In this document: positions 26,870-35,264 of the stretch, in pieces | How the letters are laid out: every line of letters begins with the position of its first letter | How positions within the stretch are numbered: the first letter of the stretch is position 1 | Source of the DNA: UBA9653 sp014859835 | Lineage (GTDB): Archaea > Thermoplasmatota > Thermoplasmata > UBA10834 | Direction: 5' to 3' | Length of the DNA: 64,000 bases | Assembly (NCBI GenBank): GCA_014859835.1 | Contig: JACZKW010000047.1 | Span: 62,001 to 126,000, forward strand | Translations under genes and position numbers: made by a program | The notes under the pieces: generated by a model | Told to the model about the DNA's origin: nothing | Databases searched by the model: none | What the model saw: the letters and a program-made list of their open reading frames with translations, nothing else

Positions 26870-27628
26870 TTGACCAAGAGGATAATCCCCTGTCTGGATG
26901 TCCGAAACGGATATGTTGTCAAAGGTGTCTGTTTCAAGAACCTCAAGGAGGTCGGCGACCCTCCCACACTCGCAGTCGAATATCAACTCCAGGGAGCCGA
27001 TGAGATCGTGTTCCTAGACGTCAACGCCTCGGTATCCGGGACGAAGACACTTCATGATGCAGTGAGGAAGACCGCGGAGCAGCTGTTCGTTCCTCTGACC
27101 GTTGGGGGCGGGATACGGTCGTTCAGCGATGTCAGGAAGACTCTTGAAGTAGGCGCCGACAAGACATCAATCAACTCTGCGGCGGTCATCGATCCTACGC
27201 TGATCAACAAATGCGCCAAGTCTTTTGGAAGCCAATGCATCGTGCTGGCATTGGATGCCAAGAGGGTGGACGACTCTTGGGAGGTCTACACGCATTCGGG
27301 GACGAATGCCACCGGCCTTGACGCCATAGAGTGGGCGAAGGAGGCTTGCGAGCGCGGTGCCGGCGAGATATTGCTGACGAGCATGGATGCGGACGGCACA
27401 AAGAAAGGTTACGACATCGAACTCACCAGAGCAGTTGTGAGGGCGGTCAATGTGCCCGTCATCGCATCCGGTGGTTGTGGCACGATCGAGCACATGGTCG
27501 AAGTACTGACTGCCGGAGAGGCAGATGCGGCCCTGGCAGCCTCCATATTCCACTTTGGCCAACACACTGTCGCGGAGGTCAAACACGCCTTGGAGTCGAA
27601 AGGCGTCCCAGTGAGGTGGGGCTCTTGA
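26870..27628 (+). CDS. hisF: Imidazole glycerol phosphate synthase, cyclase subunit
   Basis: 252 residues, TIM barrel paralogous to HisA. The catalytic Asp residues are in IIPCLDVRNGYVVKG and LTSMDADGTKKGYD. Phosphate-binding GGGIRSF and ASGGCGT are present. The TTG start at 26870 follows GGGGGAA. It works with HisH as a heterodimer. The stop overlaps the next start (TTGA). Confidence 0.95.
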   Translation: MTKRIIPCLDVRNGYVVKGVCFKNLKEVGDPPTLAVEYQLQGADEIVFLDVNASVSGTKTLHDAVRKTAEQLFVPLTVGGGIRSFSDVRKTLEVGADKTSINSAAVIDPTLINKCAKSFGSQCIVLALDAKRVDDSWEVYTHSGTNATGLDAIEWAKEACERGAGEILLTSMDADGTKKGYDIELTRAVVRAVNVPVIASGGCGTIEHMVEVLTAGEADAALAASIFHFGQHTVAEVKHALESKGVPVRWGS

Positions 27629-28209
27629 GCGAGGATAAGAAAGGAGAACTGATTCCGGTCGTTGTCCAGGATATATGCAATAACAATGTCCTGATGTTGG
27701 CATACATGAACGACGAGGCGATGGAGCTCACTCGAAAGACTGGATTCATGCATTATTGGAGCAGATCCAGAAACGCGATCTGGAAGAAGGGAGAGACCTC
27801 TGGCAACGTCCAGAAGGTAATCGAGCTGCTGATGGATTGCGACAACGACGCCATGCTGGCCCGGGTGGAGCAGACGGGAGTCGCATGCCATACCGGGACC
27901 TATTCGTGCTTCTGCAAGGAACCGCTGCCGCAGAACGATATCTTCTCCCAACTCTGGCAGGTGTTCGAGGAGCGAAAGACGACCGGCTGTGAGTCATCAT
28001 ACACCTGCAAGTTGCTTAAGAACAGGAATCTACTGCTGAAGAAGATCGGCGAGGAGAGTTCAGAGGTCATCATAGCAGCCAAGGACAAGCAGAAAGGGGA
28101 AGTCGTATACGAGGCCGCTGATCTCATCTATCATCTGATGGTTCTGCTCTATGACGAAGGTATCACTCTGGACGATATCAAGAAGGAACTCGGGGAGAGG
28201 AGAAAATGA
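27625..28209 (+). CDS. hisIE: Bifunctional phosphoribosyl-AMP cyclohydrolase / phosphoribosyl-ATP pyrophosphatase
   Basis: About 194 residues. The HisI domain (1-110) has MLAYMNDEA, YWSRSRNAIWKKGETSGN and the zinc-binding DCDNDAMLARVEQTGVACHTG. The HisE domain (about 115-194) has KKIGEESSEVIIAAKD and YEAADLIYHLMVLL. The TTG at 27625 overlaps the hisF stop and has GAGGTGGG upstream; an in-frame GTG at 27616 is an alternative. Fusion of HisI and HisE is common in bacteria, less so in archaea. Confidence 0.94.
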   Translation: MSEDKKGELIPVVVQDICNNNVLMLAYMNDEAMELTRKTGFMHYWSRSRNAIWKKGETSGNVQKVIELLMDCDNDAMLARVEQTGVACHTGTYSCFCKEPLPQNDIFSQLWQVFEERKTTGCESSYTCKLLKNRNLLLKKIGEESSEVIIAAKDKQKGEVVYEAADLIYHLMVLLYDEGITLDDIKKELGERRK

Positions 28210-28877
28210 ATAATGGGAAACGCTGTGATTTTCACACGCACACGATATTGAGCGATGGCGAACTCCTTCCTATGGAGTTGATCCGCCGGGCCGCGGCAAC
28301 GGAACACAGGGCCATCGCATTGACAGATCATGCATCCTTCTCAAACATCGAGAGCACAATCGAGAGCGTTGCAAGGGATTGCGAGAAGGCGGATGCCTGG
28401 GGTATCCAAGCCATACCTGGGGTCGAACTCACTCATGTGCCCGTCAGATATCTCGACGATGCCATCCGTCGTTCGCGCAAGGCAGGCGCGGAGATAATCG
28501 TCGTTCACGGGGAGACGCCCGTCGAACCAGTGGAACCGGGGACGAACCATGTGGCCGTACTCAACCCAGAGGTGGACATACTCGCCCATCCTGGGATGAT
28601 CTCCCTCGACGACATAGAGCTGGCCGCCAAGAACGGAATATTCGTCGAAGTGACATGTAGGCGGGGGCACTCTCTCACCAACGGTCATGTTGTCGCTTTG
28701 GCGAGAACAGCCAAAGCCAAGCTCTTGGTCAATACCGATACCCACTCTCCAAGTGATCTCAGTTCGATGGAATTCGCCAGGACGGTTGCGCTGGGGGCGG
28801 GATTGGGGTCAGATGAGGCGATACGCGCCCTCGTTACCAACCCTGAGGATCTGCTTCGAAAGCTGGGTCGGCTTTGA
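28206..28877 (+). CDS. PHP-domain phosphoesterase, candidate histidinol-phosphatase
   Basis: 223 residues. PHP metal-binding motifs are CDFHTHTILSDG at the N-terminus, ALTDHASF, the E in IPGVELTHV, ILAHPG and NTDTHSP near the end. The gene begins with an ATGA overlap on hisIE and closes the operon. The only pathway step not covered by its neighbours is dephosphorylation of histidinol phosphate, so this gene is a good candidate. The sequence alone does not exclude another phosphoesterase role. Confidence 0.82.
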   Translation: MNNGKRCDFHTHTILSDGELLPMELIRRAAATEHRAIALTDHASFSNIESTIESVARDCEKADAWGIQAIPGVELTHVPVRYLDDAIRRSRKAGAEIIVVHGETPVEPVEPGTNHVAVLNPEVDILAHPGMISLDDIELAAKNGIFVEVTCRRGHSLTNGHVVALARTAKAKLLVNTDTHSPSDLSSMEFARTVALGAGLGSDEAIRALVTNPEDLLRKLGRL

Positions 28878-28912
28878 TCATTACGCTATTCGTATTAATT
28901 TGAGCAGTCGTT

Positions 28913-28922
28913 CTTAATAAAG
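28913..28922 (+). promoter_or_regulatory. TATA box of nikR
   Basis: CTTAATAAAG lies about 43 bases before the ATG at 28961. This predicts a leader of about 18 bases. Confidence 0.35.
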
Positions 28923-28960
28923 CCCATATAGACAATCGGCGATTCAGTATCGGTAGTCGC

Positions 28961-29356
28961 ATGACAATAATCAGCATGTCTGTGGATGATGGCCTCATCG
29001 AGAAATTCGACCAGATATCTGGAGTCAAAGGGTTCAGGTCCCGTTCGGACGCCATGCGAGAGGCGATGCGCTCGTTCGTGGATGAAGCTGAGTGGGACAA
29101 TCAAACGGGGGAGAACCAGATAGTCATTACCCTAGTCTATGACGAGATGGGTCCGAGGGGTGAACTCTCAGTACTTCAGCATAGGTTCGAAGAGATACAG
29201 ATGATGCTTCACTTGCATCTCGAGAAGGGCCAATGCATGGAGGTCTTCATCGCTCGCGGACAGAATGCAGCCCTGAGGGAAATCCTTCGTAGGATTCGCA
29301 GTATCAAAGGTGTCAGATCGATACGGTTCATCTCGACATCGAGTGGGACCGAGTGA
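28961..29356 (+). CDS. nikR: Nickel-responsive regulator NikR
   Basis: 131 residues. An N-terminal ribbon-helix-helix (ISMSVDDGLIEKFDQISGVKG, then RSRSDAMREAMR) binds DNA. The C-terminal ACT-like domain carries the nickel ligands His74, His84, His86 and Cys92 with near-canonical spacing (QH, LHLHL, QCMEVF). In other organisms NikR represses nickel uptake or controls hydrogenases. Here the [NiFe] hydrogenase and hyp genes in the same window are plausible targets. No obvious operator was located. Confidence 0.88.
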   Translation: MTIISMSVDDGLIEKFDQISGVKGFRSRSDAMREAMRSFVDEAEWDNQTGENQIVITLVYDEMGPRGELSVLQHRFEEIQMMLHLHLEKGQCMEVFIARGQNAALREILRRIRSIKGVRSIRFISTSSGTE

Positions 29357-29436
29357 TGCCACCTGTCTCATAGACGAACCCAGCTCACGCTAGCGCTACG
29401 CAACATGTCTGTCTGGCATATCAACGCGATACTGCC

Positions 29437-30642
29437 TTAGGCGGCCACCCAGCCACAGGTCATCTCGTTGTACAGGATGAGGAAATTCCCCCAACCACTG
29501 TCCTGTGCGAATGCGAGCGTACTGTAGAGTTCGTACTGAGTTCTCCATGCATCATTGTGTGAACCCCACCAAACGGATATTCCGCCTGCCGCTGCAGACC
29601 GATCTGGATTGTAGACATCTATGACCGCGAGCTCCATCGCGTCCACCATCGTTTGCAGGGCAACCATCATGGTGGCATCAGCAGATAGTACGGGATCCGC
29701 CATTAGGTGTCTTCCGAGATCAATCAGATCGACCTGATAATGCGATCCACACGATACATAGTAGCTGTCTCTGACAGCGGCTCTGTAATTGCTCGCATAA
29801 TCCGCCAGTCCTTCGGTCATCGCGTCGGTCCATGCGGACATCGCGATGATTGATTGTGATACGACCTTCAAGTCCACGATGCCGAGTGTGCAGTACCATG
29901 CCCAGCTGATCGGCTCGTATGATTCCTTCCAGCCTGCCAACATATCCGTCGCTACCTGCTGCGGCGTCCTGATGGAATCCAAAGCGACCGGTGTGAACAT
30001 CAGATCATATGGGAAACCATCTCCAGCAACCAGGTCTTCCGATGCGACCAAGAGTTCCACGAGACCAGTCCTCGCAGCCTGATATGCCAGCTCCATGCTG
30101 GAGCAAGCACAGGCGTCGAAGGCAAGGATGTCGATATATACACCCGCTTCAATGATTGCATTCTCCATCTCTTCAAGGGATATCTTGTCACCGCCAGATG
30201 TCTGATCTGTGCAGAACCCTTTCCACGCGCTGCCATGATCCCACGGTATCACAACAAGATGGTCAGATTGATAGTGTTCATCGACCTCGGACAGGAACCA
30301 GCCGAAGGTTTCGCCGTCACCGAAATTCATCTCCGGGTAGGTTTCGACCACCTGCCACAAATCGCCCGATATCTCTATTCTCTCGGTCCCTTCGGTGCTC
30401 AATCTGTCGACCATCGCGACTATCTTCAGCCCATCGCTCGCTGGAATTTGGAGCAGATACTCGAGGCTGGGGCTGTCCCAATACATCTCGAGGTTGTTAT
30501 CCGCATCAACGTAAATCGCAAGGGTCCATGTCCCTTCAGACAATACTGGTTTTTCCTGCTGTTTCGCGACTGTGATTCCAGGGACCATCAAGGTGCCTGC
30601 AAGCACAATGCTAACCAGAAGACTAAAGCTGCGCATTCTCAT
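29437..30642 (-). CDS. Secreted clostripain-like cysteine protease (C11)
   Basis: 401 residues. Residues 1-26 are a signal peptide (basic start, hydrophobic core, then PGITVAKQ). The catalytic His is in VVIPWDHGSAWKGF and the Cys in ILAFDACACSSMELAY, the His-Cys dyad of clan CD. AIYVDADNNLE near residue 46 is a family motif. It is likely exported and degrades external proteins. No C-terminal anchor is visible, so it may be released or retained by the surface layer. Confidence 0.85.
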   Translation of the reverse strand: MRMRSFSLLVSIVLAGTLMVPGITVAKQQEKPVLSEGTWTLAIYVDADNNLEMYWDSPSLEYLLQIPASDGLKIVAMVDRLSTEGTERIEISGDLWQVVETYPEMNFGDGETFGWFLSEVDEHYQSDHLVVIPWDHGSAWKGFCTDQTSGGDKISLEEMENAIIEAGVYIDILAFDACACSSMELAYQAARTGLVELLVASEDLVAGDGFPYDLMFTPVALDSIRTPQQVATDMLAGWKESYEPISWAWYCTLGIVDLKVVSQSIIAMSAWTDAMTEGLADYASNYRAAVRDSYYVSCGSHYQVDLIDLGRHLMADPVLSADATMMVALQTMVDAMELAVIDVYNPDRSAAAGGISVWWGSHNDAWRTQYELYSTLAFAQDSGWGNFLILYNEMTCGWVAA

Positions 30643-30800
30643 CTCTTTCCCCCTATTGAAGCCTCTAAATCCCCCAATCAGGCTTCAGCCAGGAATGTGG
30701 GTGGCAGTACAAAATAGCTTCTCAGGACACGGCGCATGTCTCATTTGATCGGCGGAATGAGTGATTACCTGGGATTCACTATATATGAAAGAACGAAAAA

Positions 30801-30903
30801 TGGCGCTCCCGCCGGGATTTGAACCCGGGTATCGAACTATCGCCGGCCATCCTTGCGGATGACCACGAGAGGCTCGAATGATTGGCCACTACACTACAGG
30901 AGC
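30801..30903 (-). tRNA. tRNA-Glu (CTC) with intron
   Basis: Cloverleaf on the minus strand. The acceptor stem is GCTCCTG with CGGGAGC, the T arm CCGGG-TTCAAAT-CCCGG. The anticodon stem CGAGC pairs with GTTCG only after removing 27 bases at 30839-30865. The anticodon CTC is at 30869-30867. The intron lies between positions 37 and 38 and can fold as an 8-bp stem with a GCAA tetraloop. Spliced length is 76, with CCA encoded. Confidence 0.9.
30839..30865 (-). other. Intron of tRNA-Glu
   Basis: 27 bases at the canonical archaeal site 37/38. GGTCATCC pairs with GGATGGCC (one T-G wobble) around a GCAA loop. Boundaries come from restoring the anticodon stem and a 7-base loop and may shift by a base. 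Confidence 0.75.
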
Positions 30904-30930
30904 TCAGTAGGTCCAAGCAAACCTAAAGTC

Positions 30931-30940
30931 TTACATAAAC
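30931..30940 (-). promoter_or_regulatory. Box A (TATA) of tRNA-Glu
   Basis: On the minus strand GTTTATGTAA is centred about 33 bases upstream of the mature tRNA 5' end. Confidence 0.35.
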
Positions 30941-31176
30941 GTTTGGGACCCTCTATTCAGGCCTTCAAAACTCACTGGCTAGCAAGATTCCATCGTCTAT
31001 CCCCACAACCCCCTTCACTATCTGTTTGCTTATCGAATCCTATCGATAGTATGGGTGTGATGAATGCATCATGCTCGAAATTCTCCAATGCAGGAATTCG
31101 CAGGCTGGATAGATTGGAGACAAAGATGGCCATTCCGAAGCGGCACATCCGATTCATATAGGACGGTAGCGCTAAG

Positions 31177-31992
31177 TCAGATGTCCTCATCGCCCTCTCG
31201 CCAGTCTAGGCCAGGAGTCCTAATGCCCACCTTCACGACGGGCGGTAACTTCCGTTTGTGGGATGAGAGCCTGATTGTCCTTTCTATGCGGAGCACCTCT
31301 TTCACAGTGGTCTCGGCGTTCTCGGCTATAGTCTTATCACTCTGCCCCAATTCGATTCCGTGGAGTATCGAGTCGAGCCGTTCATAGGTAATTCCCATCT
31401 CTTTCTCATCTGTTTGTCCTTTCCATAGACCCGCAGAGGGCGCCTTCTTTCTGACCCCTTCTGGCACGCCCAGTTTCTCGGCGAGCTGACGCACCTCGGT
31501 CTTGTACAGGTCTCCGATGGGTTCGAGGTCCGCACCACCATCCCCGAACTTGGTGAAGTATCCGACAAGCAGCTCGCTTTTGTTGCTGGTCCCTAGGACC
31601 AGCCTTGATTCTGCTCTCGCATAATGGTACAGGATGGTCATCCTGCACCTCGCCTTGACATTGGCGAGGGCCTTCTTATCTGCCTTCTCTAGCACAGATG
31701 CGTATTCATCGACGATCTTCGTGATATCGATGGTCCTGTGCTTCACACCCTCAGCTTTGCACAGATCCTCGGCATCTCTGACATCGTCCTTGGAGGAATC
31801 ACGCTCCGGCATCAGAATCCCAAGAACCTTCTCTTTTCCAACCGCTCTCACGGCGAGTTTGAGAACGACTGCTGAATCAATGCCTCCACTGACTCCTACT
31901 GCGAAGCCTTTTGCTCCTATCTTCCTTAGCTTTTCTGCCAGGAACCGTTCGATGATCCTCTCAGTTCCTTCCTTGAGCTGTGGGGTCTTCAT
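31177..31992 (-). CDS. nadE: NAD synthetase (ammonia-dependent type)
   Basis: 271 residues, the short NadE without a glutaminase domain. The ATP pyrophosphatase P-loop is GVSGGIDSAVVLKLA; LVLGTSNKSELLVGYFTKFGDGGADLEPIGDLYKTEVRQLA is the strongly conserved deamido-NAD site. It amidates deamido-NAD with ammonia. ATG 31992 is preferred over GTG 31995. It is divergent, 100 bases away, from a nitrilase-family gene that could deliver ammonia from an amide. Confidence 0.93.
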   Translation of the reverse strand: MKTPQLKEGTERIIERFLAEKLRKIGAKGFAVGVSGGIDSAVVLKLAVRAVGKEKVLGILMPERDSSKDDVRDAEDLCKAEGVKHRTIDITKIVDEYASVLEKADKKALANVKARCRMTILYHYARAESRLVLGTSNKSELLVGYFTKFGDGGADLEPIGDLYKTEVRQLAEKLGVPEGVRKKAPSAGLWKGQTDEKEMGITYERLDSILHGIELGQSDKTIAENAETTVKEVLRIERTIRLSSHKRKLPPVVKVGIRTPGLDWREGDEDI

Positions 31993-32092
31993 CACCGCTC
32001 TGATGGCATGGTTCGGATATAGCCGTTATGGTTCGGAAATGACGATTGTCAGCCGTAAAATCTAATCTATGGGTATCTCGATGCCGAACAGT

Positions 32093-32923
32093 ATGACTCG
32101 CACAACCGTGACTCTCGCTCAGATCACATGTCAACTGCACGACAAATCGGCTAACCTCAAGCGTATGAGTTCCGTCGTTCGGAGGACGAAGGGGCGAGTC
32201 GTCATATTTCCTGAGACTTCTCTGACTGGCTATCTTCCGAGGGACGATCTCTTCAAGCAAGCAGAGCCAATGGACGGTCCCAGCATAAGAGCGATGGCTT
32301 CTCTCGCAAAGGAAACTAAGAAAGATATCGTCTTTGGAGCGCCCATAAGGGACGAGCGAATACATGGTTTGATTTACAACTCAAGCATCCTCGCGACTGG
32401 CCATGGCAAGCTGTTCAGATATGACAAGATGTACCTCCCGACATTCGGGCCATTCGAGGAACGAGTATTTTTCACTCCTGGCAATGACGCGGTCGTAGCA
32501 CAGGGCATGCACGCAAGAATCGGTCTGATGGTATGCTATGACATGTTTTTCCCAGAACTCGCCAAGCTCGAATCGCTCATGGGCGCCCAGCTGCTCATAA
32601 ACATATCCGCCGCCCCGACGACCTCTAGGCCGAGTTTCGAGAAGGTCATGCCTGCTCGAGCTGCTGAGAATAGCGTATTTCTGGCCTATACGAACCTTGT
32701 TGGGGTACACGGTTCCCTAGTGTTCGGAGGCGGAAGTGTACTTTATGGTCCTCGGGGGGACGAGATCATCAAGGCCAAGGAACTCGAGGAGGATATCGTC
32801 ACGCATGAGATTGACTTCGAGGATCTGGACGCTGCTCGCAGATTCAGACCACTTCTCAGGGACAGTCGGCCGGAGCTATTCGATCGAATAGGGACGATAC
32901 TCCGGGGAAACACGAAGGAATGA
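32093..32923 (+). CDS. Carbon-nitrogen hydrolase (nitrilase family)
   Basis: About 276 residues. The catalytic triad is visible: Glu in FPETSLTGYLPRDDLF, Lys in RYDKMYLPTFGPFEERVFF, Cys in GLMVCYDMFFPE. The GYLPRDDL and FEERVFFTPG segments resemble the glutaminase domain of glutamine-dependent NAD synthetases. Upstream ATGs at 32069 and 32081 are possible, but ATG 32093 fits best with the TATA-like CGTAAAATCT at 32054-32063. It probably frees ammonia from glutamine or another amide for the divergent NadE; this pairing is inference. Confidence 0.82.
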   Translation: MTRTTVTLAQITCQLHDKSANLKRMSSVVRRTKGRVVIFPETSLTGYLPRDDLFKQAEPMDGPSIRAMASLAKETKKDIVFGAPIRDERIHGLIYNSSILATGHGKLFRYDKMYLPTFGPFEERVFFTPGNDAVVAQGMHARIGLMVCYDMFFPELAKLESLMGAQLLINISAAPTTSRPSFEKVMPARAAENSVFLAYTNLVGVHGSLVFGGGSVLYGPRGDEIIKAKELEEDIVTHEIDFEDLDAARRFRPLLRDSRPELFDRIGTILRGNTKE

Positions 32924-32988
32924 ATAGGGCTCTTATCCGTCGAATGTGCGTCGGCCCTTAATGGCTGCACCCGTTGATTGCGCATATT

Positions 32989-32997
32989 CTTAAATAT
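32989..32997 (+). promoter_or_regulatory. Box A (TATA) of tRNA-Ser
   Basis: CTTAAATAT is centred 29 bases before the mature 5' end of the tRNA at 33022. Confidence 0.5.
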
Positions 32998-33021
32998 GGC
33001 CACCTTTTTGGTGGTTAGAAA

Positions 33022-33127
33022 GCTGAGGTGGCCCAGCCCGGTAAGGCGCGAGTCTGGAAACTCCGCTATAAGCGGCCGGTTAGCTCGTGGCGTTCGCGCC
33101 TCGGGAGTTCAAATCTCCCCCTCAGCG
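33022..33127 (+). tRNA. tRNA-Ser (GGA) with intron
   Basis: Class II cloverleaf. The acceptor GCTGAGG pairs with CCTCAGC, followed by discriminator G. The T arm is GGGAG-TTCAAAT-CTCCC and the long variable arm GGCG-TTCG-CGCC. Anticodon stem CGAGT pairs with GCTCG only if 33060-33081 is removed. Anticodon GGA is at 33056-33058. CCA is not encoded. Spliced length is 84. Confidence 0.92.
33060..33081 (+). other. Intron of tRNA-Ser
   Basis: 22 bases at site 37/38 with an internal CCGC-TATAA-GCGG hairpin. The boundaries are inferred from the restored anticodon arm and could shift by a base. Confidence 0.75.
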
Positions 33128-33272
33128 CTCATATTCCTTTTGCCTTCCTTTTCATCTCTCCAGGTTTCATTGTATAGGCAACGTCTGCAGAACGGCAGAA
33201 ACTAAATACGCTCAATGACAATGAGTGAGTTCGCGACTGGTTCGCAATCTCGAGGTGGGTGGTACCTTGCAG

Positions 33273-34445
33273 ATGAAGATTCTACTCGTCGATGACGACC
33301 CAGCTTATCTTGAAGTCTTGAAGTTCTTCCTTGAGCGAGATGGAGTCTTCGTTGCGGATGTGGCGACTTCTGCGAGGAAAGCTCTTGATATCCTTGCGAA
33401 GAGCAGAGAGCACGAAGCAGTCGTATCCGATTTCATGATGCCTGATATTGATGGCCTCGAATTCCTTAAGATACTCCGGGCTCAGGGGATCATGATCCCT
33501 TTCATCATGTTGACTGGCCGTGGCAGGGAAGATGTCGCTATCCATGCATTGAACGGCGGAGCGGATTTTTACATCGCTAAGGGTGGCGACCCAAAGACAC
33601 AATATCCCGAGCTATCGAATATGCTGACCAAGAGCATCAAACAGAAGCGTTCCGAGCGCGAAGTATTTGAGAGCGAGAGATTCCTGTCGAGCATATTCGA
33701 CAGCATTCAGGATGGAATAAGCGTGCTCGATGCCAATTACAACATCATTCGGGTGAACGGGGCCATGGAACGATGGTACCCTCACTCTCTGCCTTTGGTG
33801 GGCAAGAAGTGCTACGAGGCGTACCACGGACGATCCATCCCCTGCGAGATTTGTCCAACCAATCATACACTGGCTCATGGAGTCGCCCACAGGGAAGTTG
33901 TGCCAAAGACAGACAAATCCGGGGCAACAGTTGGATGGTTCGAACTCTACAGTTTCCCCATGAGCAATAGGGATACGGGCGAGGTTGAACGGGTTATCGA
34001 ATATGTGCGGGACATCAGCGATAACGAGCGCGCTCGCGTGGCATTACTAGAGAGCGAAGAGAGGTACCGTCAGTTGGTCGAACTCGCGAACATCGGCATC
34101 ATGATGGTGGATGGAAGCGGCGAGATTACCTTCGCGAACCCGCGAATCGCCCACATGCTAGGGCGTCCAGGGGAGAAGCTCGATGGGCTGTCGTTGTACT
34201 CCTTCCTGGATTCACCCTGGTCAGAAATGGTCAGAGCCGATCTTCAAAGGCGACGGTCTTCCGGAGAGCAACAGGAATCCGAGTTCCTGAGATCCGATGG
34301 CTCACGGCTGCAGGTTCTGTTGGGTGCATCCTCGATCATTGATTCCGGAGGCAAGCATCTCGGCGCATTGATTGTCGCTTCTGAGTTGACTGAAACCAAG
34401 AAGATGATGGAATCGCTCGTGAAATCCTCAGCATCACTGGAATAA
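33273..34445 (+). CDS. Receiver-PAS-PAS protein, truncated relic of a hybrid sensor kinase
   Basis: About 390 residues. The receiver domain (1-120) has LLVDDDPAY, phospho-acceptor DFMMPDIDG and Lys in IAKGG. PAS 1 covers about 145-265 with an inserted cysteine cluster (GKKCYEAYHG, PCEICPT) typical of sensor PAS domains. PAS 2 covers about 270-390. The frame stops just after SLVKSSASLE, where a histidine kinase domain would begin. Start ATG 33273 begins the receiver (MKILLVDDD) after GGTGGGTGG; the upstream ATG/GTG extension is not supported. Confidence 0.8.
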   Translation: MKILLVDDDPAYLEVLKFFLERDGVFVADVATSARKALDILAKSREHEAVVSDFMMPDIDGLEFLKILRAQGIMIPFIMLTGRGREDVAIHALNGGADFYIAKGGDPKTQYPELSNMLTKSIKQKRSEREVFESERFLSSIFDSIQDGISVLDANYNIIRVNGAMERWYPHSLPLVGKKCYEAYHGRSIPCEICPTNHTLAHGVAHREVVPKTDKSGATVGWFELYSFPMSNRDTGEVERVIEYVRDISDNERARVALLESEERYRQLVELANIGIMMVDGSGEITFANPRIAHMLGRPGEKLDGLSLYSFLDSPWSEMVRADLQRRRSSGEQQESEFLRSDGSRLQVLLGASSIIDSGGKHLGALIVASELTETKKMMESLVKSSASLE

Positions 34446-34450
34446 ATATA

Positions 34451-34540
34451 AATGAGACTGGAAAGCACGGCGAGGGTGCGAGATTCGAGATCCACGTGCC
34501 AAAGGGTGCATATAGGTTAGAGACCCGTGAGGTTCGTTGA
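34451..34540 (+). pseudogene. Remnant of a histidine kinase ATPase C-terminus
   Basis: In another frame than the preceding gene, 34451-34540 translates to NETGKHGEGARFEIHVPKG and AYRLETREVR, then stops. This matches the extreme C-terminus of sensor kinases, where G-x-G-x-x-F-x-I-x-V-P ends the HATPase domain. The dimerisation and N- and G-box parts are missing, so an internal deletion removed them. Confidence 0.7.
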
Positions 34541-34592
34541 TGCCATGTGAAGCAGCACACCCGTTGGCGCATCATGCAGAGTGTAGATAACC

Positions 34593-35264
34593 GTGAACGA
34601 TGATGGACAGAATGACGGAGTGAAGACACTCCTGGAGAATTCACGGCGGATCATAGAAGCCGAGATTTCTTGGATATCGTGTCTGCTCTTGTTCTTTGCG
34701 ACCGTCTATTCCGTAGTAAGACTGGACCTCCTCTGGGCGGCATTCGGGATATTCGCTCTTTCATTGTACGTACTCCCGATAATCATGACGAGGGATCCTT
34801 TCAGGGCAGTCCCGTGGGAGATGACCCTGCTTCTATCCATACCGATGCTGTTGCACATATCCGATGGTTCAGAGATCTTCAGCGAAAACATCGCATGGTG
34901 GGATGATATGACCTCACTCGCCATGGCGTTCTCGCTCTCCACGCTCGGCCTCCTGTTGACAATAGAATTGGAGATGTTCACCGAGGTCAGGATGAACAGA
35001 CCATTATCGATTTTTTTCGTCTTCATGTTCACCCTAGCCATATCTGGCTTCTGGTATCTAGGGGAATTCATCGGTGATTCGTTGTTCGGGACAGACAACC
35101 TGACCACCAATGATGCTGTCATGGATGGGCTGCTCTGGACGATGATCGGCGGTGTTCTGATGGGTATCGTCTATGGCGCTTACACGAAAACGATGTCGAA
35201 GGAGAGGCGCCAAGCTCTTGGCATGATCCATCTATGGGAGGTGAGGCTCTGGAGGAAAGATTGA
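34593..35264 (+). CDS. Integral membrane protein, YjdF/DUF2238-like
   Basis: 223 residues with about five or six hydrophobic helices. The motif WWDDMTSLAMAFSLSTLG followed later by FWYLGEFIGDSLFG and NDAVMDGLLWTMIGGVLMGIVYGAY resembles the pattern of the next gene and of YjdF-type proteins (acidic WDH/WDD and W-E-x-x-E helices). Function unknown. Start is GTG 34593. It overlaps the next gene by 31 bases, forming a pair. Confidence 0.65.
   Translation: MNDDGQNDGVKTLLENSRRIIEAEISWISCLLLFFATVYSVVRLDLLWAAFGIFALSLYVLPIIMTRDPFRAVPWEMTLLLSIPMLLHISDGSEIFSENIAWWDDMTSLAMAFSLSTLGLLLTIELEMFTEVRMNRPLSIFFVFMFTLAISGFWYLGEFIGDSLFGTDNLTTNDAVMDGLLWTMIGGVLMGIVYGAYTKTMSKERRQALGMIHLWEVRLWRKD

Noticed and set aside
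30972..31190. 72-codon minus-strand frame beside tRNA-Glu
   Set aside because: No ribosome binding site or family pattern; it runs into the nadE end.
32978..33205. 75-codon frame over the tRNA-Ser gene
   Set aside because: The region folds as a complete class II tRNA; the frame has no homology.
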